A DNA stretch of 64,000 nt from Azadirachta indica (taxonomy: Eukaryota > Streptophyta > Magnoliopsida > Sapindales > Meliaceae). Of this stretch, positions 1 to 12,960 are shown one piece after another. The position numbers and the translations under genes are program-made. Numbering within the stretch: the first letter of the stretch is position 1; each line of letters begins with the position of its first letter. The notes beneath the pieces were generated by a model. It did no database searches. It was not told where the DNA came from and saw only the letters and a list, made by a program, of their open reading frames with translations. The DNA is taken from assembly GCA_022749755.1 (NCBI GenBank), contig CM040444.1:15648274-15712273 (forward strand). Direction: 5' to 3'.

Positions 1-230
1 CTAGGTTCACCTATATTCCAGCCACTTAAGCTCCGAACATCATGACTAACAGCATTTACACATGTTGCGCTATCAGAAGATACTGTATAAGTTGACAAGC
101 GGCTTTCCACAGGATGCAGCATACTATTCAAAGCAGTCTGCTGATTCATACTAGCATTACTGGAAACAGAACCCTGATCAATATTAACAGCTTCAGGGAA
201 GGAATCAATGGTACTCCCTCGACCTTGCAT
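1..230 (-). CDS. MBR/HIP1-like RING-H2 E3 ubiquitin ligase, N-terminal coding exon (partial)
   Basis: On the minus strand an open frame begins at ATG 230-228 and runs off the left edge (76 codons plus 2 nt). It starts MQGRGSTIDSFPE, continues with SSNASMNQQ and ends SGWNIGEP. That pattern is what I remember for the N-terminus of plant RING-H2 ligases of the MBR1/MBR2 (MED25-binding RING-H2) and RHG1A/HIP1 group. MBR1 and MBR2 promote flowering by ubiquitinating the Mediator subunit MED25. The RING domain lies at the C-terminus, outside this window, so the family call rests on the N-terminal motif and on synteny with CCoAOMT downstream. Non-coding exons to the right fit a leader with several introns. 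Confidence 0.72.
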   Translation of the reverse strand, partial: MQGRGSTIDSFPEAVNIDQGSVSSNASMNQQTALNSMLHPVESRLSTYTVSSDSATCVNAVSHDVRSLSGWNIGEP

Positions 231-501
231 CAGGGCCAATTATTCCAACAAGAACAAGTGTACACAATGTTAAACAATGTTCCAAATTCACACACAAATG
301 GCAGGACAAGTTACAGACTTCTCAACCAACAGAGGAAAGGATGAACATCAACTCAAACTGATAGCTGTAAAACTGAAAAGATGGGAGCAATGTCAAAATA
401 GCTATGCAATCAAGGAAGAAAAGAAATAGACTAAAACAGATAGAAAAAGAAAATAAAATTAATTCAAAAGAAACTTCTTGCAGCATGAACTCCCCACTTA
501 C

Positions 502-1800
502 GGCCATGGTTGCAATGCTCCTCCCATGTTACCTAGCTTCAGTCAGAACAAATGGACATGATGATTAATTTAATGTCATTATTATGCCAATTGTTTCCGA
601 TTCCATCACAAAGATTCATAACTATTCATTTAATTTTGGCTGCACCGACTCTCTATACATATAATTTGCATTCTGTTACTACACTCAAATGGGGCTCCAT
701 CCAAACCATTCATATATTTGATTACATCTAATACCAATATATCACCGTTTTGGCTCACATGTACTGTGGACTAAGCAAAAAACCAAACAGTTTGATCAAA
801 ATCTTGCTAACTGAAACTTAAGAGTGGCATACATGAGATATTGCCATAACTGAGCAATAAAATTATCAAGAACTTCCAGAACACAACATTTTTATGTCCC
901 TACAAGTTCAAATGAGGTGTCACATGTTCTTTTCGGCATAATTTGCAGGCTGCAAGTATAACAAAGAATGATATACGATTTCTTATAAATATGTCATACA
1001 ATGAGCTTATCAATATCAAATTGTCACCACAAAAGCCCATCATGCCAAATACTAGCTTCAGCTGACAAAAATATATAAGTCAAAATATCTATTCAAAAAA
1101 ATACCTGGCCTTGCATAGCAAATGCCTTCCAGCAGGAACTATATTCGTATGGTTCAACAAACACACCTGAAACCCCAAAATCAAACAATGAAAATCAGGA
1201 CCATTAAACATCAATATAAGCAAAATCAAATATCCACATTCCCAACCATAAAACTTTGGCACATTAAAACATTCACAGAATGAACTCAAATCAAAGAAAA
1301 CATACAAATTTATAGCAAAAACTTTGAAGAAATTGCCAAAGCGACTCCTTGGACTATCAGAGTACCAAAAAACGAAAAGGAGCCAATTCATCCATTTATT
1401 TAATCAAACATGGAAAAAGACAAAAAACCATTCATATATATACGATGTCCAAATCAAACCATAACATCCTTGAAACGAAAATTAAAAGAAAAAAGAAAGA
1501 AACAAGAAGAAAGAACCGATGAAATACGGAACCCAACATGGGTCAACTCGATCCCACACAATTGCACAAAGCAAAAGCAAAAATCAAGCGAGAAAAAGAA
1601 AAAACCCAGAACCACAATATCAAACCCATAACATAATCATCGAAAACAATCCAAGATCAACGAATAAAAAATAACAAATTAAGAAAAGCACCTGAGAGAG
1701 AAGGCAAGAGAGAGGAGTGAAGATCGATGGAACCAAGAAATGAAATGGGTATAGTGATAATAACACTAGTTGTTGAAAGAACCAGAAAACCAGAGGCGTT
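502..1800 (-). other. 5' UTR exons and leader introns of the MBR-like gene
   Basis: Minus-strand splice signals outline short leader exons: a first exon near 1691-1800 ending CAG/GTGCTT, a second at about 1105-1166 (acceptor TTTCAG, donor CCAG/GTATTT), and a third at about 502-532 ending CATGGCC/GTAAGT. The acceptor just before the coding exon is ambiguous (somewhere in 231-330). The third exon contains an upstream ATG, so a small uORF is possible. This is a splice-motif reading only and has no transcript support. Confidence 0.45.
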
Positions 1801-4800
1801 TCACTGATTTCCGTTGGATTTTTCGGGGATTGTTTTTCTATAATTTTTTTGACTTAAGCGTTATGCCTCTCTCTCCCTCAGGCAATATACGTGTTGGTAG
1901 AGGTGTTGTTTCAGTTACTTATCTGATTGTTTTTTAGCACAGAAAAGAGAAGAAAAGGGGAAGAAGATGTCAATAAAAATCGGAAGAAGACAAGAACAGG
2001 CACTGGTAAGGCAAAGCCATAGGTGAGAGAAAAGAACCAAAAAAATAAAAATAAGAAGAGAGAGAGAGAGAGAGAGATTATGCGAAAATTGTAATGAAAT
2101 GAAATGAATGTAATCTGTCATTTGATTCAATAATATTAAGATTTTGTTTTGTTAGTGGCCCTGGTTATGTTGTTTAATGTCGTTATGTTACTTTGCTTTG
2201 CTTTGCGTTGCGTTGCGTTGCGTTGCGTTGGTCTTCCACTCTGTCCTTACATTACATTACAACCATGTTATTGTACACGTAGCTTTCATGCAATTGTCTG
2301 GGCCCCATTTCTTTTTTGTTTTTTTCTCACTTGATTCTTTATTTTACCATTTTTCTAGTTTATAAAATCTAAAACTTAAATAAAAATTAAAGATTTGACA
2401 AGCGATAATATCAAATAAAGGTAAAGTTTTATCCATTTATATCATATAAGTCCCTAAATTTATATTCGCTATAATTTGTGACACGTCCCATTAATTTAAC
2501 ACGAACATGATACAAAATTATTCTTAGGATGACATTATTATTAAGATTTTAATTTAAAAATTTTTAATATGATTTTTTTTTTATAATATAATAATTATTT
2601 AAATAATTGTGTTGTATTAATTTATTATGATTTAATAAAATTTATTTTACATATTACAAAATGCTTAAAATCAAATTTTTTTTCTCAAAATATATTAAAT
2701 TATATAAAATATTTAATACCATTATAACATGTTTAATTCGTTTAATAATTATGTTGAGTTGTTATATTAAATCTTTAAAATAATTACTAAATAAGTATTA
2801 TTTATCTCAACCTAAAATATGTTATACTTTTATTTGATGTGACTAGTCACTTAGAATTATATATCTTATTTTTATTAAAATGACTAAAATACTCTTTATT
2901 GTTAAATTAAAAACTACAACTCTTATGTTAACATAGTCAAAAATTAATATCATAAGGGCACTTCAGTGATTTTATTAGGAGACATAAACTTGTTTAATAT
3001 AAATACAGAATTACTTTTAATTGAAAATTTGAGATTATTTTATCAAATATGTGTGCATTATATTTTGTTTTATTATGATTTTTTCAAAGATAATATTAAA
3101 AATAAAATAAAAAAAAAAAAAACATTGAAAATCAAGCATTACCAAGCTGAGTGAGATTAAGTTGTGGTATAATGGTATTTGATGGTGATGGAGTGCCTTT
3201 GCCTAAGAGCATAGTGGGCCGAACGTCAGCCAAATGTCGGCCCACAAAGAGATTGCGATGTTCATTGGAGTCCTAGCAAGGTTGGGCCCAAAAAGATTGT
3301 CCAAGGATTTAGAAAGATTCAACGTTTTTGTGCTGCAGGAAAGTTGTTGTAGGTGCGCACATGCTTCACTTGGAAGGCTTGAAATTGAAAACATTGTCTT
3401 GTTTGGGTTTTTGCGATCATATTATAGCTGAATTTTATACGTCAATTTTAATTATTTATAGCCAACGTATAACTTACATTTTTTTTAAGTTCAAAAAAAC
3501 TACATTTGTTTTGAATAAAAAAGAAAAAAGAAGTATCAATTGCATAATGGGTCTTAAATTTTGGTTATTATAAAAAAAAAACCCTGTATTATTTAAAAAA
3601 TAAATAAATTTTCAGCAAATGAAACAACAAAATTTCAAATGAAATCTTGTATTTGCCTATTGTTGACTTTATTCTATAATAATTATAGTTTAAAAGTCTC
3701 AAGACTCATGAATGAATACTACTTTAATTAATAAAATCAAAGATAAGGAAAATTTTGACAAAAAAGATAGTGTAATATAAAAAAAAAATCTTTCAACGTA
3801 TCTTTATATTTAAGACTTTTATGCCACAAATATTACTTATAAAAATATATTAAATAATTTTTTTAATTATCTTCACAGCTTTTGGTTCATAATCAATAAA
3901 TTTTATTACCTTTTTCACAATTTTTATTCTACCGTGAAAAGAATACGAATTTCAAATCTCTTGTAAAACTAAACAGTTTAAATCACAATTTTTTTTTTAC
4001 TAAGAAAAAATATTAAGTGTCATTTGATTTGATTTTTTTATGACTAAAAATAATTTTTTAATAATAAAATTTCTTTTCAAATTTTTTAATATTGTTTAAT
4101 TGGCAATGGAAAAGATTTTTGAAAATTAAAAAAGTTGTTTTTCTTCTATTGGAAGAAATCTAAAATTTAGATTTTTGACAGTAGAGTTTTTTGTAATTTT
4201 TTTAAAAAATAAAATTGTTTAAAATATCTTTATTTTTTTTAAAAATTTTATGTTATTTTTTAAAAATAAGATATTAAAAATTTATCTATTAAAATAATTA
4301 TCAAATTTTTCTTAAGAATTATTTATAACAATTAAAGGATTAATAAATTTTTATTAAAAATTTTATTCATAAAAATTTTATAGTAAAGACTCTACTATAA
4401 AAAATTTTATCTACAAAAATATACCAAACAAACCTGAATCCCAAATCCATTTCATCATTTAAAGATTTGGAGTATCAAATTAATAAAAATAGTAAAATAG
4501 CATATAAAATAATTTTAGCAAATTAAAAAAATTTAAATTAATGTTCACAATAAATATTACATCACATGACACCTCATTTTTTCGGCTCACGCAATTAATT
4601 CAAAAGATCTTCTGTGACCTTACAAGCAAAGTTGACCAAAGGGCAAAGGCTGTACTGAATCTGAATCCAAATCCAAATATAGACCAAATCAAAAGACAGA
4701 AAACAAAAGAAAAAAACCCCATAAAAAGAAACAAGAAAATCACTCACGTGACACAAAAGAAACTTCCATAATTGCAACAAAAACACAGAGACAAATCATT

Positions 4801-4911
4801 GCCAGGTGCCTTTATCTGTTTTGTCTTCACAGATTCACTTACAACTCTCTGACACAACATTACTCGATTCCCAAGAACACAAAAATCCAATCAGATTCAC
4901 TGACAATTATC
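1801..4911. other. AT-rich intergenic region
   Basis: No supported gene. It probably contains the MBR promoter (CT/GA-rich tract near 2055-2076), a pentanucleotide repeat at 2191-2230, a GC-richer island at 3180-3400 with a perfect short inverted repeat, and long A/T-rich stretches that may be decayed mobile DNA. Short open frames here show no recognisable domain. Confidence 0.6.
2191..2230. repeat. Pentanucleotide microsatellite (CTTTG)n(CGTTG)n
   Basis: A run of CTTTG units changes into about five CGTTG units. It is a compound period-5 repeat read directly from the sequence. Confidence 0.9.
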
Positions 4912-6246
4912 ATGGATTCTCAGAAATTGTCAGCTTTGCTCTCTTCCTTAATCTCTCAGCTTTTTCTTCTCCTTCTCCTTCTGTTCCCTGATTCGGGGTC
5001 CTGTGAAAGGACAAATCTTTTTCCTCTGATTTCCCATTTCGTTGCTTCCCAGCAGATCGCTGCTTCTCTCTCTTTTCTATCGATTTCCAGAAAAAGGAAG
5101 AGAACCCACTTGCCAGAGCAAGATTCTGAGCCGACCCATGAAGACAAAGTCTCAAAACTTGGACCTGGATTGGGTCAACTCGGTCTGACTCAGTCCCCTG
5201 ACTCGTTCAAAAACTCGTTCAAAATGAGTTCTACTACTTTCAGATGGCTCTCTGGTTTGCTCGAGCCATTACTGGATTGTCGTGACCCGGTTGGTTTACC
5301 CTTGAATCTCTCCGCTGATCTCCGGCTTGGAATTGGCCTCTTTAGGTTAGTTACGGGGTCAACTTACCATGAAATTGCTAATAGATTCGGGGTTACTGAG
5401 TCAGCGGCTCGCTTTTGTGTTAAGCAATTGTGTCGGGTTCTCTGTACCAATTTTCGATTCTGGGTTGCGTTTCCTGGAACAGAAGAGCTTGCGTCAATAT
5501 CAAAATCTTTCGAGGAACTTACCGGGTTGCCCAATTGTTGTGGTGTTATTGATTGTACTAGGTTCAAGATTGTTAAAATTGAAGGATCAAAATCTTCAAG
5601 AGATGAAAGAGTTAGTGAAGATGGTATTGCTGTTCAAATTGTTGCTGATTCATCTTCAAGAATATTGAGCATTGTTGCTGGTATTCGTGGCGATAAGGGT
5701 GATTCAAGAGTGCTCAAGTCTTCAACTTTGTATAAAGACATTGAAGCCAAGAAATTGCTGAATTCAGGTCAAATTTCTGTCAATGGGGTGGTTATAGATC
5801 AGTATTTGATTGGAGATGGAGGGTATCCTTTGCTTCCATGGTTAATGGTACCATTTGTTGACGCCAAACCGGGGACCAGTGAAGAGAATTTCAATGCAGC
5901 ACATAATTTGATGCGCATGCCAGCATTGAAAGCCATTGCTAGTTTGAAGAATTGGGGTATTTTGAGTCGTCCAATACAAGAGGAATTTAAGACTGCGGTG
6001 GCTTTGATTGGTGCTTGTTCGATTCTACACAATGCTCTTCTAATGAGAGAGGATGATTCTGGTTTGTGTAAAGATTTGGGAGATTATTCATTGCATGATG
6101 AGAGCTCTCAGTACTACAGTGATGCTAGTTTGGAGGATAATTCAATTGAGAAAAAAGCTTCTGCCGTACGAAGTGCATTGGCTACCAGAGCAAGAGTTTG
6201 TCACGATTCAAGTCATTCTAACGATCCCAGCAGTTCAGTACAATGA
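4912..6246 (+). CDS. HARBI1/ALP1-like nuclease, domesticated Harbinger transposase
   Basis: One intronless frame of 444 residues. Residues 1-100 are a low-complexity N-terminus with a Leu run and a basic RKRKR cluster near 60-64, a possible nuclear signal. Residues about 105-185 resemble the helix-turn-helix-like region before the DDE_4 nuclease fold (STYHEIANRFGVTESA). The nuclease region follows: GVIDCTRF holds the first Asp (214), GDKGDSRV the second (264), then IGDGGYPL and FNAAHNLMR. In active PIF/Harbinger transposases the helix after that carries the catalytic Glu (R..(I/V)E..FG.LK). Here the aligned residue is Leu 339, so the protein is probably not an active nuclease. It is more likely a host gene of the ALP type, whose Arabidopsis members work in chromatin regulation. 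No terminal repeats were seen around it. The start is the first ATG in frame. Confidence 0.85.
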   Translation: MDSQKLSALLSSLISQLFLLLLLLFPDSGSCERTNLFPLISHFVASQQIAASLSFLSISRKRKRTHLPEQDSEPTHEDKVSKLGPGLGQLGLTQSPDSFKNSFKMSSTTFRWLSGLLEPLLDCRDPVGLPLNLSADLRLGIGLFRLVTGSTYHEIANRFGVTESAARFCVKQLCRVLCTNFRFWVAFPGTEELASISKSFEELTGLPNCCGVIDCTRFKIVKIEGSKSSRDERVSEDGIAVQIVADSSSRILSIVAGIRGDKGDSRVLKSSTLYKDIEAKKLLNSGQISVNGVVIDQYLIGDGGYPLLPWLMVPFVDAKPGTSEENFNAAHNLMRMPALKAIASLKNWGILSRPIQEEFKTAVALIGACSILHNALLMREDDSGLCKDLGDYSLHDESSQYYSDASLEDNSIEKKASAVRSALATRARVCHDSSHSNDPSSSVQ

Positions 6247-9200
6247 TTGCCATTCAAGTAAGAGATTGCAGCAATTTTTCAGATAGCTCATCTAGGATTA
6301 TTTATAATAATTGTGAAGTTCATTTAAATTCATTATTTTTTCTTTCTTCCATTACACTTGTGTCAAACAGTGATCTAGTATTACTTATACTTCAACTGAC
6401 TTAGATGTAGCCAGTTTAACATCTCATACAATTATCAAAGCAAAGACTACAATTTTTTTCGCCTTATCTAATAATGTAGAAACCATCAATTTGGCACTCG
6501 TACTTTATTGGTCAATGACATGAAAGCATTTTCTTTTACTTTTAGCAGGAATAAGCCTTGAAACTTAATTCCTTAACTATCTTTCTACTGATAATTGAAA
6601 AAGTAGACCTTGAATACTTTAATATGGTGGAAATGAAGATAGCTTTAGAAGAAGGCATGGATTAGTGATGTGCACACGTCATATAGAACATGAGCAAGGG
6701 ATTTACATGGACTAGTTGCCCCACAACTCAACTGCTTTATCTTCTGGATTGTCCAACTATATATATAGAGACTATGTAATAGGACCCCCTGCGTGAAAAT
6801 CTTCCTAAGAAGTGGTACAAAGCCATTCACTTGGTCTGAATAAGTGTTGACAAATCTGCATTGCACAACGCTCTTTCTGTGCTTTTGTGGTGTAAAACTG
6901 CAAATGCAACTGTTTTGTCTCTCGTTAGATAAAAAAAAAGCATGAGCTTTTGTGTGGACGTGGTGTCCACCTATGTGCATACGGGGCCTTTTGGAGGACT
7001 CCCCAAATTAACATCTTCCTATTAAGTTTTCCTTTGTAAATTTTGGATTGAGATGTCATTCATCGGTGTATGAAAGGCCCTTTCAGAGAACTCCAAAGGT
7101 GAAAATCTCTCCACCAAATATTTCCATCAGTGTATTGATAGAGTCATACGTATGTGGATGCATGATATTAGGAATCCTTTACAATTCCTAGTGTGGTTAT
7201 CACTGGTTATGGGTCTTTTTGAGTGGACTTTGGTTGATATTTGGCTGACAGGCAGATGTTGTTTGGCTGCACTTAGTTTTGAAAATATGACAACTAAAAG
7301 AATTGTTTTTGTGGTCTGGTGCAGCCATTTTACGTGCAGAGTATGGATGATTATGATGGCTAACGTTATACCTCAAACCTTAAAGAAAGAAAATGATAAC
7401 AGTCCTAACTGATATTTGACCATGGATGGAATACAAGACTAAAATGCTTTTTTTTTTTTTAAAGAAACCAAGTTCTAGTGAGTTCAATCTATTTCGTGGT
7501 GGTTGAGATGTTCTTTTTTCTCCTTTATTTCAGAAGTACAAACATAGAGTTGAGTTGGTTCTCGTTCAAATTTTATGGATTATCTGATTGCGAGTCTTCA
7601 TGCATAATTTCAAGGAAATGACTCCAGTGGTCCATAGCCATTGGTCATATTAGAACTCATATTCACTGGAAGTACTGTACAATTATAGAAGCTTTAACTG
7701 CCCACTGCTAGATATAGGTAAGGTTACTTGGACCAATTACAGTTCCTCTTCCTTCTTTTTCCTTTTTAAATTTTAACTTTTGAATAAGCAGAAAGCATAA
7801 TGAAAAATCTATAGCATTTTGATTGGTTTTGCTTTGCTGTTGAGAAATAAGTATACACTTCAAAAGTAATTAAGACATATATGATTAGGTGCATGGTTCT
7901 AGCTTTTTGGTTAAGAGATTGCCTAAAATTTATTAGAATATCTTTTGGTTACATTTGAATGCTTGGATTCTCATGTTCATGCCGAATTGCAATATAAGCA
8001 GTCGGTAATATATAATAATGATTCTGATATACTAGTATTGTGCTCTCTGGCAATGTCAAATATAAATAGAAGTCTGCGTTACTCATGGAGTACAGAAATA
8101 GTAATAAAGAAATGAAACATAATTTTCTGTTCAAATGTCCCACAGACAAACTTCTGCAGAAAATGGTCGGACCTCTTGTACTGCTTGATCCATTGAAAAT
8201 GAGGAAAAATACTCTGACCTTTTATTTCCTTAAAGGAAATAAAATTATTTAAGAAGGAAGGACCATTTGTGTTTGGTTTAATATCCTTAATCCTCTAATA
8301 ACAATTTAATGAAATTTGAAGAATCACATATAATGTTAGGATACCGAAAATGACATAAGTTCAATGATGCTTTTGGTGAATGGAGGGAGCAACCTTTCTC
8401 CTTTCAGGTGTTCAAGACTTTGGGCCTGACTATGGTTTATCTGTTTTGCTTATATTATTCTTTTTTTTGTGCCTTCTAACAAAAGTGACATCTGAATGTC
8501 ACAGTGCAATATTTTTCACTGTATGTTTTATGGTACTGTCTAAAACCCAGTCAAAATGCTCCTTTACTGATTGTATGTTAGTCAGATGAAACTTTGAGAT
8601 GGACGTGTTCGAGACAAGTACAGAACTAGGAATACACGTTCTCTTTAGATGGTAGAGGTAGCGCCGATGTTGACAAAATGATAGAGAAACTGACGGATAT
8701 GAAGTAGCAGTTTACTGCAGAACGGTGGATGGCATGGCTGGCTATAGTGGTAGAAATCATATTGGCCTATCATTTGACTGTAAATATGATTTGTGGTAGA
8801 CTAGACAAAATAGGATGAATGGAAGTCCCAAAATTGCTAGTATGTTGAACTGAGTTAGAGCCTGTTGTGTATGTGTATGTTTCCTTTTTCTATTTTCTGT
8901 CCTTTGTTTAGTGAAAAACTACACAAAGATCTCTCCATTTCTGATTGGTTGGTGTTTATGCTCTACATAGAGCATTCAATTTCAGTTCTCAAGATGATGT
9001 GCACACGAGATTTTTCTTCTTTTCCTAACATAATCCCAGCATATCAAGTGCAGCAAGGAACTTGAAAATTTGATGTATAAATGGGGTAGGAGAGGGTTCA
9101 TCATTCATCAAGTACTTTTCACTTTTATGGCCTCGACACTCGATGCTTTAGATTCTGTACCCGTGAAAATAAACAAACGCAAACCTGTTGTTACCCGATT

Positions 9201-11518
9201 ACTTGCTTTTAAGTGTAAGAAAAAAATTCTGATAATTCATATGTTTGTGTAACATCTGCCAAGTGAATTTACAGAGTTGTCAGTTCTACAAGTTTACAGT
9301 TCAGCTAGCTTGGAAAAATTCTCCTTTTAAGTTGTGGAAAAAATTCAAGATAACTATGCTTCTTGCTCTTGGTTTCCCTTTCATCAGATTCACCCTCTAA
9401 ATATTTCCCTTGCATGATTTTTGAGTTTAATCACGTGTTCTCATAGGAGTGATCTATTTCCACCATTTGGCTCTTAGTTTCAACATTACAAGCACTTCTA
9501 TTTTAAATTAAACAAGATGAAAAATTGGGTGCAGGAATCACCAACTATCTTCTGGCAATAACAACACCCACCCCAAAATATCCAATGAGTCAAAAGTTGG
9601 TTTTACGGGAAGTGTTTTTACTTAAATACATCACGGCTATCTAACCTTCCTTTAATTTCATTTGGAAGAGACAAAACCAAAACACCCAGAACAGACACTA
9701 AAGTTACCGAGGACATATATATCATCTTCAATTGCCAAAAACACGAGAGATTAAAGAAGTGACTTTGGAAAAATCATTTGTTAATGGGGTAGGTGAAGAA
9801 GATTGGGCTCTATTTCTTGTGGACCAAATGGAGTAAGTAAAACTGGAGGAAATTGGCCACAAACAGTACCCACTTTCATCAGTTGAAAAGGGATTTATTC
9901 TTCCTTTTTGTTGGAGGTGAGGTGAGGTGTGCTGCGGTCTTTGGCTCAAAGTCTGCAAGCTTTAGTTCAAAGCAAATTGACTCTTTCCACAACAGAGGAG
10001 GAAGTTTCCCAATAAATTATTTGGTAACTTGCCTGTTTCTTCTCTATGATTTCTGTCACTATTTAATATATGTGGACAATCAGCTTTCACTTGATCAGAT
10101 TTAACAAGCCTCGCTAAAGTAATGGCCTTTATTTATCGAGATAAAATCCTCACATCAAAAGTATTATTTGTATGTGACAACTTCTGTGACTCCCCTACGA
10201 ACATATTATATATATTGAAACAATCAATCAATTTAATCAACTCATCTATTCACCAACTCTTAAATAATTGGACTCAATTTTTCCAAAAAGTCATAAAAGA
10301 GATTGTACTCATTACAAATCTAATAGTATTTTATTTCTTTTATTTTAAATTAAATCATAATATATATTATGCAATTAAATAATTGTACAACTAAAACTTT
10401 TTTGAACATTTTTTTTTCTTGGGGGCAATGACTATTAGATTCAGTCTAGACCCCCTCATATGTAAATGCACAGATAATCACTTATCATATCATAGGATTC
10501 AATAGTCAAAGTGAAATAAATTCAAAGACCCATTTAATTTAAGTTAATTTGTCTTTGAAGAAATAAAAAGTATGCCTAAAAAACAAAGACGAATATCAAT
10601 GTTATTTATGATCAAGGAAGGTGGCCACCAACTCTGTGTTTCTTCAAAATACAAAATACAAAACAAAGCTCCATGTTCATTGGCATTTATGTAATTCTAT
10701 GTACCTTCTTGCCTTTACCAACCCTTTACCAACTCTGCTTTTCTTCCACTTGTATTATTCTAATTCCAAGTTCATTTGGTCCCACCACCTTCCTTTGAAC
10801 CTTTCCTCCTAACAAACAAATATATATATATATATATATATTTATATCCTTAATTATCCAAATTTCTATAAATTATTAAACAAAAAAAAATAAAAGAAGA
10901 TAAGTCTGTGATGCTTCTTTCTTTTTAGTTGAAATATGTTGTTTCTAAAATTTAAATAAATAAGTAAAAAATAATTAATAATTTTTAAAATTAATTAAAA
11001 ATCTTTTTAAAATATTTATGAAGATCAAAATATTTGCCATTTATACTAAAAATTAATTAATATTAAATAAAATAAGCTGAAATTTTTTATAATACTTTAT
11101 TATTATATTTTCAATCATGGTTTGATAATCATATTGTCGTAATCGTTAATGTGAGTAAAATAAAATTTTAACATTTTGCTACCACATATTTATTTTGATG
11201 TCATATATTTTTTTTATATGAGATAATTAAAAACAAAAAGAAAATAAAATAAATTTAGTATGGTAGCATGATATAAACTACACAAAGAAGTTTTTGTCAA
11301 TTATGAACGTGGGTCTCACATGAACTAAGACTCATGCTATCTAAAGACCTCACCAACCCCCGACCGGGTTGGCAGCCGGTTCAACCAATTCAAACCGGAC
11401 TCTCACCTCCCATTTAAACCCCTCCAACTTCATATTTCCAACTCAGGTCGATCATTTCCTAGAACTCCGTCTCCAAAAGCATCGAAAGACAACAACAACT
11501 AGAAGCTTTGCATCAATA
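6247..11518. other. Long intergenic region without a supported gene
   Basis: About 5.3 kb separate the HARBI1-like gene from CCoAOMT. Short open frames (for example at 7152-7412, 8380-8589 and 9853-10104) have no recognisable domain and no convincing splice context. A (TA)n tract lies at about 10819-10841. The last few hundred bases should hold the CCoAOMT promoter. Confidence 0.6.
11352..11358 (+). promoter_or_regulatory. AC element (ACCAACC) upstream of CCoAOMT
   Basis: ACCAACC lies 161-167 bases before the CCoAOMT ATG. AC elements are the MYB-binding sites known from promoters of lignin genes (PAL, 4CL, CCoAOMT). Motif and position fit, but a 7-mer can occur by chance. Confidence 0.5.

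Positions 11519-12960
<1,442 letters not shown>

Noticed and set aside
3234..3573. Open frames in the GC-richer island at 3200-3400
   Set aside because: Frames on both strands, no domain, no splice context.
4018..4440. Possible MITE in AT-rich DNA (TTTGATTTGATTT and GGTTTGTTTGGTA ends)
   Set aside because: The ends do not pair convincingly and no target duplication was found.
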